From Nocardia grenadensis NBRC 108939 (GTDB taxonomy: Bacteria; Actinomycetota; Actinomycetes; Mycobacteriales; Mycobacteriaceae), in the NCBI RefSeq assembly GCF_001613445.1, contig NZ_BDCJ01000026.1, positions 1 to 64,000 on the forward strand: a stretch of DNA of 64,000 nucleotides, given 5' to 3'. The notes below the pieces were generated by a model. The model saw nothing but the letters and a program-made list of their open reading frames with translations, was not told where the DNA came from and searched no databases. The position numbers and the translations under genes were made by a program. Position 1 is the stretch's first letter. Each line of letters starts with the position of its first letter. Of this stretch, positions 1 to 6,903 are shown in pieces.

Positions 1-4
1 TTTC

Positions 5-37
5 CCTCTAGGGGCCCACAAAGTGGGCCCCTAGAGG
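5..37. terminator. Perfect 15-bp hairpin, probable terminator
   Basis: Two perfectly complementary 15-base arms (positions 5-19 and 23-37) are separated by AAA. There is no long T tract (TATTTCAG follows on the plus strand), which is common for actinobacterial hairpin terminators. It probably closes a gene or operon lying to the left of the window. Confidence 0.6.
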
Positions 38-236
38 TATTTCAGAGATGACCTTCCGGGACATATGGCCTCTGATTCGGCCCGAAGCGGTGTCGCGATC
101 CGACTCGGCCCCGTGCGAGATTCGTGCGCTGGTGCCGAGAGCGGTGGGCCCACTGCCCGGCGAACGATCCTTGCTCGCCGGCCGGGGCGGGAACACGGCC
201 CCGGACATACCCCTTCGAATGCCGCCTTCTGTAGCT

Positions 237-419
237 CTAGTGCAGTTCCCGGGCCTTCGGCTTCCACTCCTCTATCAGGGCACGGCGACGTATCTCGAAT
301 TCCCGACGGTCTTTCTCCGGCCACGTATCGGTATCCATGTCCAGGCCGCGGGTCGCTACGAACGCCACCCAGCCGATCGGCGGGGCGAGGCTCTGGGCGT
401 CCAGCGCGCAGAAGAGTCC
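237..419 (-). CDS. Possible small gene or gene tail, start not found
   Basis: This open frame on the minus strand ends with TAG at 237-239. Its last ~60 codons read like protein: a hydrophobic APPIGWVAFVATRGLDM stretch, then a charged amphipathic tail rich in E, R, K and W ending in KARELH. Neither overlapping frame looks as coherent. The only in-frame ATG is at 338, leaving 33 residues; the sensible-looking part starts earlier, near 419, without an ATG, GTG or TTG. It lies divergent to nucS. It may be a small gene with an unusual start, or the remnant of a longer one. The rest of 38-489 shows nothing convincing. Confidence 0.3.
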   Translation of the reverse strand, partial: GLFCALDAQSLAPPIGWVAFVATRGLDMDTDTWPEKDRREFEIRRRALIEEWKPKARELH

Positions 420-489
420 CGGCGGCCCGGCCGCGGCATGAGGCCGGGCCGTCGCGGATGGGTGATGGACAAGGCCTAGACTCTGCCGG

Positions 490-1176
490 ATGCGACTCGT
501 GATTGCACGGTGCCAGGTGGACTACGTGGGGCGGTTGACCGCTCACCTGCCGATGGCCCGTCGGCTGCTGATGATCAAGGCGGACGGGTCGGTGCTGGTC
601 CATTCCGACGGGGGTTCGTACAAGCCGTTGAACTGGATGAGCCCGCCCTGCTGGCTGGACGAGCGGCAGCCGGACGCGGCTGCCGCGCAGCTGAAGGCGC
701 TGTGGGTGGTCAGCAACAAGGCGGGGGAAGAACTGCGGATCGGTGTCGAGGAGATCGAGCACGATTCCATCCACGAGCTGGGGGTGGACCCCGGGCTGGT
801 GAAGGACGGGGTGGAAGCGCATCTGCAGGAACTGTTGGCCGAGCATGTGGAAACCCTCGGTGCCGGATACAGCCTTGTCCGGCGGGAATACATGACCGCC
901 ATCGGGCCGGTGGATCTGCTCTGCCGTGACGCCGACGGACGCACCGTGGCCGTGGAGATCAAGCGCCGGGGCGAGATCGACGGGGTCGAACAGCTCACCC
1001 GGTACCTCGAGTTGCTGAACCGCGACCCGTTGCTGACGCCGGTCGCCGGGGTGTTCGCGGCGCAGCAGATCAAGCCCCAGGCGCGCACGTTGGCCGAGGA
1101 TCGCGGGATCCGCTGCCTGACCCTGGATTACGACGCCCTACGTGGGACCGAGAGCAACGAATTCCGCCTCTTCTAG
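490..1176 (+). CDS. nucS: NucS/EndoMS mismatch-specific endonuclease
   Basis: A 228-residue protein of the NucS/EndoMS family, the DNA endonuclease that provides mismatch repair in actinobacteria lacking MutS/MutL. It cuts both strands around mismatches. The N-terminal ~115 residues form the dimerisation/DNA-binding part. The C-terminal nuclease domain shows D142 (GPVDLL), E156 and K158 (AVEIKRR) and Q168 with the following LTRY, matching the PD-(D/E)xK core. The last residues, EFRLF, fit the C-terminal sliding-clamp-binding motif known for this family. The length is normal. The position directly before a small zinc-ribbon gene and the epimerase/thiolase genes matches Rv1321 of M. tuberculosis. 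Confidence 0.95.
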   Translation: MRLVIARCQVDYVGRLTAHLPMARRLLMIKADGSVLVHSDGGSYKPLNWMSPPCWLDERQPDAAAAQLKALWVVSNKAGEELRIGVEEIEHDSIHELGVDPGLVKDGVEAHLQELLAEHVETLGAGYSLVRREYMTAIGPVDLLCRDADGRTVAVEIKRRGEIDGVEQLTRYLELLNRDPLLTPVAGVFAAQQIKPQARTLAEDRGIRCLTLDYDALRGTESNEFRLF

Positions 1177-1186
1177 ACTTGGGGTC

Positions 1187-1492
1187 ATGCCACGACGAAA
1201 TCCGCGCAGTGCGCGCTCCCGCGCGGAGCCGCCGCGGATCGGTGGCGGATTCGGTGATGTCTACCGCCGGACGGAATCGGGGCCGGACGGGGACGAGTAC
1301 GTCGTCCGTACGGTGCCGGGGGCACGTGCGGTGAAGCGCTACCGCTGTCCGGGCTGTGACCACGAGATCATGCCGGGGGTGCCGCATGTGGTGGCCTGGC
1401 CGGTCGGCAGCGGCGAGACCGACCGCCGGCACTGGCACGGCGGTTGCTGGAACGGCCGGGGGACCCGGGGGATCACCCGGCGGTGGTCCTAG
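1187..1492 (+). CDS. Small conserved zinc-ribbon-like protein
   Basis: 101 residues starting at ATG 1187, 10 bases after the nucS stop; the frame is open further upstream, but that would overlap nucS. The N-terminus is basic (MPRRNPRSARSR). The core has a CPGC pair (YRCPGCDHEI) followed by RRHWHGGCW, a likely Cys/His metal site. Homologues next to nucS in actinobacteria are usually annotated as ATP/GTP-binding protein, a name not supported by any nucleotide-binding motif here. The role is unknown. It is probably co-transcribed with nucS. Confidence 0.75.
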   Translation: MPRRNPRSARSRAEPPRIGGGFGDVYRRTESGPDGDEYVVRTVPGARAVKRYRCPGCDHEIMPGVPHVVAWPVGSGETDRRHWHGGCWNGRGTRGITRRWS

Positions 1493-1912
1493 CGGCGTAC
1501 CTGCGCGGCCGAGCCCTCCGCGGCCGGCCGAAGCGGAACTCCCGCCGACGGCACGATCTGTCTGTGCCTGTTGCTCGGCGCGGCCACCCATGCCGCCGCG
1601 TTCGAGAGCGTTTTCCATGCCTCGCAGCGCCGGACTCACTCGGCTCCGGCCGGCAACGGTGCCTCGAGGACCATCGCAGGGTGCCCGTCGCAAGCCGCCA
1701 ACGCCCTTGTTCGGTGTCTCGAGTAGCAAACAGCCCGTCGTCGAGAGAGTTCCGAGGAGGGCGGTGGGAGCCGGCGGCGCGTGCGCCACGGAGCGCGGCT
1801 CATGTTTCCTCCGCCCGGCCCCGGACTCCGGATATGAGGAAGGCCGCCCCGGTGGGAGCGGCCTTCGGATCTTTCGGTGTTCCGGTGTCGCCGTGTACGT
1901 TCCGACAGCAGC
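1493..1912. other. Convergent intergenic region, 420 bp
   Basis: This lies between the plus-strand zinc-ribbon gene and the minus-strand DivIVA-like gene. Several long frames cross it on both strands but none reads as protein. Apart from the hairpin at 1840-1865 I see nothing in it. Confidence 0.6.
1840..1865. terminator. Hairpin terminator between convergent genes
   Basis: The arms AAGGCCGC (1840-1847) and GCGGCCTT (1858-1865) pair perfectly around a 10-base loop. It lies 48 bases beyond the stop of the minus-strand DivIVA-like gene and is followed on that strand by TCCTC. It could serve both convergent genes. Confidence 0.5.
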
Positions 1913-2929
1913 TCAGTGGCTGATGTCGGCGTTCTCGCGTTCTTCCTCGAGGATATCGTCGGAATCGTCCTCGGAGCTCACCTCGGGGATGGCCTTCTGA
2001 CGCGGGCCGTTCACAGACTTGTTGTTCTGACCGCTGCCGATGGACTTACGCGGTTGCTCGGGCACACCGTCGAGCAGTTCGCTCTCCCGGTTCACGGCCG
2101 CGAGCATGGCCGGCACCGAATCGAGCTGGCCGCGGATACCGAGCAGCTGGGCCAGGACCCGGCCGCGCAGTACGCGCATCTCCTCGGCCAGTTCCTTCGC
2201 ATGCGCGATCTTGCGCTCGGAGGTCTGGGTCGCCGAGGTGATGAGGCGGTTTGCCTCGTCGGTGGCGTCCTTGATCCGCTGGGCGGCCTCGGCGCGGCTG
2301 GTGGCCTCGAGCTCCTCCATGGCGCGGGTCAGTTTGGTACGCCGCTCGGCCATGGTGACCTCGAAGTCCTGCTGCGTGGCCTTGCGCTTGGCCTCGGACT
2401 CCTTGGCCAGGCGCTCGGCGTCGGCCTGGGCGGCATCGATGATCTTGGCGGATTCGGTACGAGCATTCGCCAGCGTCTGCTCGTACTCTATTTCCAGCGC
2501 TTCGCGCTTTTCCTTGGTTTCGGCCAGCAGGGATTCGTATTTGCCGCGCATTTCGGTGGCCTGCTGCTCCGCGATGGAAACCATCTCGGCGGCTTCGGCC
2601 TGGGCGAGCGCGCGAACCTCGGACGCCTCGTCCGAGGCCAATCGCAACATGCGGGAGATGCGGTCGCTCATCCCCTCCGCGGTGGTCGGCGGTACGGACA
2701 GCCGGTCGACTTCCTTGCGGAGCTCGTCGATTTCGTCGCGGGCGTCTTCCAATTGACTGGCGAGGTTCCGCGCCTGGGCGGCGGCGGCGTCGCGGTCGGT
2801 GGCGGTAACCCGCAACTCGGCATCGAAGCGGTCGAAATAGTTACGCACCTCGTCTTGCGCATAACCCTTGCGCACAACGGTGAAGGGCAGCGCAACGAAG
2901 CGATTGCGATCGGACTCGGGTGACGACAT
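1913..2929 (-). CDS. DivIVA-like coiled-coil cell-division/polarity protein
   Basis: 338 residues from ATG 2929; a TTG nine bases upstream is also in frame. The N-terminal ~50 residues match the DivIVA membrane-binding domain (VVRKGYAQDEVRNYFDRFD). Residues ~45-245 are an almost uninterrupted heptad-type coiled coil rich in A, E, R and K. The C-terminus is acidic and disordered (DDSDDILEEE). The family includes Wag31 and SepIVA, which organise polar or septal growth in Mycobacteriales; which paralogue this is cannot be decided from the sequence alone. It runs toward the small zinc-ribbon gene and away from the epimerase. Confidence 0.8.
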   Translation of the reverse strand: MSSPESDRNRFVALPFTVVRKGYAQDEVRNYFDRFDAELRVTATDRDAAAAQARNLASQLEDARDEIDELRKEVDRLSVPPTTAEGMSDRISRMLRLASDEASEVRALAQAEAAEMVSIAEQQATEMRGKYESLLAETKEKREALEIEYEQTLANARTESAKIIDAAQADAERLAKESEAKRKATQQDFEVTMAERRTKLTRAMEELEATSRAEAAQRIKDATDEANRLITSATQTSERKIAHAKELAEEMRVLRGRVLAQLLGIRGQLDSVPAMLAAVNRESELLDGVPEQPRKSIGSGQNNKSVNGPRQKAIPEVSSEDDSDDILEEERENADISH

Positions 2930-3015
2930 GGCCAACAAACTACAGCCTGAGACCTGCGCATGGTGAGCCGACCGGGAATGTTATCGGAGCGTCTCCTTAC
3001 AGCCCGATCTCGAGA

Positions 3016-3489
3016 CTAGTGCGTAACATTCGGATCCGGTTCCAGTAACTCGACCAGCACACCGCCAGCATCCTTCGGATGGACGAAATTGATACGGGAG
3101 TCGGCGGTTCCGCGTCGCGGCGCCTCGTAGAGAAGGCGCATGCCGCGATCGCGTAGATATGCGGAAACGGCTTCGATATCGGTGACCCGGAAGGCCAGCT
3201 GCTGCAGGCCCGGGCCGCTGCGATCGATGAACTTCGCGATGGTGGAGGTTTCGTCCAGCGGCGCCAGCAACTGCAGAGCAGTCGAATCGTCCTCGGCGGC
3301 GGGCGCGGACAGCATCGCTTCCTGAACGCCCTGTTCCTCGTTGACCTCCCGGTGGGTTTCGACCAGGCCAAGGTTCTCCGCATACCAGGCGACGGCGGTA
3401 TCCAGGTCGGGAACTGCGATACCGACGTGGTCGACCGCGACGATGTAGTCGGCGGGAATGAACTCTGATGACGGGGTAGCGGTGCTCAC
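3016..3489 (-). CDS. Methylmalonyl-CoA epimerase
   Basis: 157 residues from GTG 3489, with GAAGG just upstream. It interconverts (2S)- and (2R)-methylmalonyl-CoA in propionate catabolism. It is a vicinal-oxygen-chelate fold with two repeats: DHVGIAVPDLD (from D20) and GPGLQQLAFRVTDIEA (from G92). H21, Q73 and E147 are in metal-ligand positions. The second-repeat histidine of characterised epimerases (HH in Streptomyces-type proteins) is QQ here, as I recall for the mycobacterial Rv1322A lineage. The conserved SRINFVHPKDAGGVLVEL tail is intact. Gene order fits Rv1322A. Confidence 0.88.
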   Translation of the reverse strand: MSTATPSSEFIPADYIVAVDHVGIAVPDLDTAVAWYAENLGLVETHREVNEEQGVQEAMLSAPAAEDDSTALQLLAPLDETSTIAKFIDRSGPGLQQLAFRVTDIEAVSAYLRDRGMRLLYEAPRRGTADSRINFVHPKDAGGVLVELLEPDPNVTH

Positions 3490-3907
3490 CCTTCGAAAGT
3501 AGCGCGTTCCACCGTGCCGCGGTCGCGTACCCGCCCGGATCGGGCTCAAGAGAGGGCGGCCGCCCTCAAATCTCGACGAGGTGTGCCGCGCATCCCTGCA
3601 CGCCGATCCGGGGGGACCGCAAGCTACCGTGGAGTAGTCCGCGTCGCGCGTCGCTTTCGGGTGACACGCGGTTCGCGGGGTCGAATCGCGCACGTCCCGG
3701 GCCGAAACCCGGGAGCCGGGCGAGGCCGTTCCCGGGTCGGTCACCTCTGTGGTCGGCGCCCGCCCCAGTTCCGGAACGCCGGAGTGGGGAACCGGGGTCG
3801 CGAGGATCCCGACCCTGCCGAAGGCGGGGCAGATGAACACAGCCCGGGGCCCGAGGGCCCCGGCCCCGCGCCGCCGTAGGCGACGCAACAGATACAGGAG
3901 GCTCGTC
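3490..3907. other. Divergent intergenic region, 418 bp
   Basis: This separates the minus-strand epimerase from the plus-strand thiolase and should carry both promoters. A long minus frame runs through it from the epimerase, but its translation is low-complexity Arg/Pro/Gly. The strong ribosome-binding site CAGGAGG (3895-3901) belongs to the thiolase. I see no further element. Confidence 0.55.
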
Positions 3908-5086
3908 GTGACCAACTCTGTGATCGTGGCCGGTGCGCGTACCCCGATCGGCCGGCTGCTGGGCGGTCTGAAGGATTTCAGCGGATCGGATCTGGGTGGG
4001 TTCGCGATCGCCGCGGCGCTCGAGAAGGCCGGCGTCCGGGGCGACCAGGTCGACTACGTGATCATGGGCCAGGTGCTCACCGCGGGCGCGGGACAGATTC
4101 CGGCCCGGCAGGCCGCGGTGGCGGGCGGTATCCCGATGGATGTACCCGCGCTGACGCTGAACAAGGTGTGCCTGTCCGGGATCAATGCGATTGCGCTCGC
4201 GGATCAGCTGATCCGGGCCGGGGAGTACGAGATCGTGGTGGCCGGTGGGCAGGAATCGATGAGCCGCGCCCCGCATATGCTCGAGAAGAGCCGCGAGGGA
4301 TTCAAATACGGTGACGTGACCCTGCGTGATCACATGGCCTACGACGGGCTGCACGATATCTTCACCGACCAGGCGATGGGCGCGCTCACCGAGCAGCGCA
4401 ACGACGCCGACCCGATCACCCGGGCCGATCAGGACGCGTTCGCCGCGGCGTCGCATCAGCGGGCTGCCGCCGCCTGGAAGAACGGGATCTTCGACGACGA
4501 GGTGGCGCCGGTGGAGGTGCCGCAACGCAAGGGGGATCCGGTCGTGGTGCGGCAGGACGAGGGGATCCGGGCCGACACCACCGCGGAATCGCTGTCCAGG
4601 TTGCGTCCGTCGTTCCGTAAGGACGGGACGATCACCGCCGGGTCTGCTTCGCAGATCTCCGACGGTGCGGCCGCGGTGGTCGTGATGAGCAAGGCCAAGG
4701 CGGAGGAGCTGGGGCTGAGCTGGATCGCCGAGATCGGTGCGGCGGGTGTGGTGGCCGGCCCGGATTCGACCCTGCAGGACCAGCCGGCCGATGCGATCGC
4801 CAAGGCGTGTGCCAAGGAGGGTATCGCCCCGGCCGATCTGGATCTGGTGGAGATCAACGAAGCGTTCGCGGCGGTCGGTATCGCCTCGACTCGCAAGCTG
4901 GGGATTGATCCGGCGAAGGTGAACGTCAACGGCGGCGCCATCGCGGTCGGGCATCCGCTCGGGATGTCGGGTGCGCGAATCGTGCTGCATCTGGCGCTGG
5001 AACTGAAGCGTCGCGGCGGCGGGATCGGTGCGGCGGCGCTGTGTGGTGGTGGCGGTCAGGGCGACGCGCTGATCGTGAAGGTATAG
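3908..5086 (+). CDS. Acetyl-CoA C-acetyltransferase (thiolase)
   Basis: 392 residues from GTG 3908, 6 bases after a strong CAGGAGG; the frame is open further upstream but has no comparable site. It is a biosynthetic-type thiolase that condenses or cleaves acetyl-CoA/acetoacetyl-CoA. All catalytic residues are present: C88 (NKVCLSG), H349 (GHPLGMSGAR) and C379 (CGGGGQGDA). The NEAF motif lies near 320. The length is typical. It is the positional equivalent of M. tuberculosis fadA4 (Rv1323). Confidence 0.93.
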   Translation: MTNSVIVAGARTPIGRLLGGLKDFSGSDLGGFAIAAALEKAGVRGDQVDYVIMGQVLTAGAGQIPARQAAVAGGIPMDVPALTLNKVCLSGINAIALADQLIRAGEYEIVVAGGQESMSRAPHMLEKSREGFKYGDVTLRDHMAYDGLHDIFTDQAMGALTEQRNDADPITRADQDAFAAASHQRAAAAWKNGIFDDEVAPVEVPQRKGDPVVVRQDEGIRADTTAESLSRLRPSFRKDGTITAGSASQISDGAAAVVVMSKAKAEELGLSWIAEIGAAGVVAGPDSTLQDQPADAIAKACAKEGIAPADLDLVEINEAFAAVGIASTRKLGIDPAKVNVNGGAIAVGHPLGMSGARIVLHLALELKRRGGGIGAAALCGGGGQGDALIVKV

Positions 5087-5164
5087 ACCGCCCGGTTTGT
5101 CTTGTGTGACCGGTGTGACCGGTTCGACTACGACACCGTGTAGTGGCTAGTGCACAATGGGCGC

Positions 5165-5533
5165 ATGAACTTCCTTGGTCTGGGTACCGTTGCCGGCAGG
5201 TTCCGCTTCTTCGCAGTGCTCGAGGCACTGTCCTGGCTGGGCCTGCTGGTGGGAATGGCGTTCAAGTACCTCCCCGCGGAGGGTAACGAGATCGGCGTGA
5301 AGATCTTCGGCCCGATACACGGCGGCATCTTCGTCCTGTTCTTGCTGGCGGCGCTGCTGGCCGCGCGGGAGCTCGAATGGAACTGGAAGACCACGGTGCT
5401 GGCGCTGCTGTCCAGCATCCCACCGTTCTTCACGGTCGTCTTCGAGGTGTGGGCCGTACGCACCGGCAAGCTGGGCGAGCTGAGTGCGGCCGGCGCCACC
5501 GAGTCCCCGCAGACCCTCGCGGCCTCCTCGTGA
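5165..5533 (+). CDS. DUF3817 integral membrane protein
   Basis: 122 residues from ATG 5165; a GTG at 5150 is also possible. It has three or four hydrophobic segments: FFAVLEALSWLGLLVGMAF, a long segment around 55-70 (GGIFVLFLLAALLAAREL) and one around 80-95. The pattern E-x-x-S-W-x-G-L-L and GPIHG match the DUF3817 family of unknown function. Its stop lies 14 bases before the thioredoxin-fold gene, so the two are likely co-transcribed. A second DUF3817 gene lies at 20604-20972. Confidence 0.8.
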   Translation: MNFLGLGTVAGRFRFFAVLEALSWLGLLVGMAFKYLPAEGNEIGVKIFGPIHGGIFVLFLLAALLAARELEWNWKTTVLALLSSIPPFFTVVFEVWAVRTGKLGELSAAGATESPQTLAASS

Positions 5534-5546
5534 CAAACTGGAGCCT

Positions 5547-6443
5547 GTGACTCGACCAGCATCCCGTCGTCCTTCACCCGCCGCAGCCGCCGCCATGTCC
5601 GGGGCGGTGGATCTGTCCGCCCTGAAGCAGCCGCCCGCGGGTGCGCCGGCCGCTACGGGCGACCATACGGTCACCGAAGCGGATTTCGAGACCAAGGTGC
5701 TGCGCCGCTCCGCCCAGGTACCGGTCGTGGTGGCGCTGTACTCACAGCGCAGTCCCGGCAGCATCGAACTGGTCCAGCTGCTGGAGCGGCTGGTGGGTGA
5801 GGCCAACGGCACCTGGGATCTCGCCGCCGTCGAAGCCGAGAGCAATATGCGGATCGCGCAGGCCTTCGGCGTCCAGGGCATCCCGACGGTGATCGCGGTC
5901 GCGGGCGGACAACCGCTGGCCGATTTCCAGGGCAACCAGCCCGAAGCACAGGTCTCGCAATGGCTGACCGCCGTCGTGCAGGCGGTGGAGGGCAAACTCG
6001 AGGGCGACTCGGACGCGCCTCAGGAGCAGCCCGCCGATCCGCGGTTCACAGCAGCGGAGGCACTGCTCGAACAGGGCGAACTGGCGGGTGCGGAATCGGC
6101 CTATGAGTCGATCGTCGCCCAGGAGCCCGGCAATACCGAGGCCAAGGCGGCACTGCGGCAGGTGAAGTTCCTGCGCCGGGCGCAGGAAATCCCGGAATCG
6201 GCGATCGCCACCGCCGACGCGGACCCCGGCAATGTCGCGGCCGCGCTCGATGCCGCCGATGTGGAACTCTTCCAACAGCAGCCCGAGGCCGCGTTCGACC
6301 GGCTCATCGCCCTGGTTGCCCGGACCGCCGGTGACGAACGCACCACGGTCCGGACCCGGCTGCTGGAACTGTTCGAACTTTTCGACCAGGCCGAGCCGTT
6401 CGTGGTGGCGGCCCGCCGCAAACTGGCCACCGCGCTGTACTGA
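5547..6443 (+). CDS. Thioredoxin-fold/TPR protein, YbbN (CnoX)-like, no CxxC
   Basis: 298 residues from GTG 5547, with CTGGAG just upstream. Residues ~45-145 form a thioredoxin fold (VPVVVALYSQRSPGSIELV ... GIPTVIAVAGG). The active-site CxxC is replaced by QRSP and the domain has no cysteine, so it cannot act as a disulfide reductase. After an acidic linker, residues ~165-298 are tetratricopeptide-like helices (AEALLEQGELAGAESAYESI). This is the arrangement of YbbN/CnoX, a holdase co-chaperone. It matches Rv1324 by position. Confidence 0.85.
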   Translation: MTRPASRRPSPAAAAAMSGAVDLSALKQPPAGAPAATGDHTVTEADFETKVLRRSAQVPVVVALYSQRSPGSIELVQLLERLVGEANGTWDLAAVEAESNMRIAQAFGVQGIPTVIAVAGGQPLADFQGNQPEAQVSQWLTAVVQAVEGKLEGDSDAPQEQPADPRFTAAEALLEQGELAGAESAYESIVAQEPGNTEAKAALRQVKFLRRAQEIPESAIATADADPGNVAAALDAADVELFQQQPEAAFDRLIALVARTAGDERTTVRTRLLELFELFDQAEPFVVAARRKLATALY

Positions 6444-6903
6444 ATCTATGGCGCCGCCTCCGGCGGCGGGGTCGAGGCCCCCTCGGTCCCGCCGTTCAGG
6501 CCTCGGGACTCGCGGCTTCGCCGCATGCGATGTGCGGTGGACCGTCCATAGAATGCGACCATTGAGCACCTTCGGCCAAGGGCGGGACGGGCCTCGACCC
6601 TTTCCGGGCCTCATAAGACTCGGCACCGAGCGGGGGCTGCCGTTCGTGAAGGCGATCCGAAACAGGGGTGGCCGAGCGGTCGAGTCGGCAGCCGGTCCGG
6701 ACATCGCATGCCGACGTAACCCGCCTGCGTCGATTTCGGCGAGACGACCCATTTCTGCCTCCCGGTCCCGGTGCATTCCATTTCTCGACCGGTGTTGGCC
6801 CTGGGAACTCGGTATCAGAGGCGCGACCCAATAGCTATGGACGCAATGAAGGCGGCCGGGGCCCCGCCAAGTCATCGCTGATCTCCGGGGAACGTGTGGC
6901 TGG
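6444..6903. other. Convergent intergenic region, 460 bp
   Basis: It lies between the thioredoxin-fold gene and the end of glgB. GC-rich short repeats such as GCCTCCGGCGGC are present, but there is no convincing gene or long hairpin. A segment at 6665-6690 looks superficially like the start of a class II tRNA but has no T-arm or matching 3' end. Confidence 0.5.

Noticed and set aside
31..846. 271-codon minus frame covering the start of nucS
   Set aside because: It runs antisense through nucS, and its part before 237 is not coherent. A different frame at 237-419 reads better as protein.
3566..4990. 474-codon minus-strand open frame opposite the thiolase
   Set aside because: It is antisense to an intact thiolase with all catalytic residues. 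The translation is His/Arg/Gly-rich, as expected of the reverse frame of high-GC DNA.
6662..6760. tRNA-like start GGGGTGGCCGAGCGGTC
   Set aside because: It looks like the 5' half of a tRNA-Leu/Ser, but no anticodon stem, T-loop (GGTTCGAATCC) or complementary 3' acceptor arm follows.
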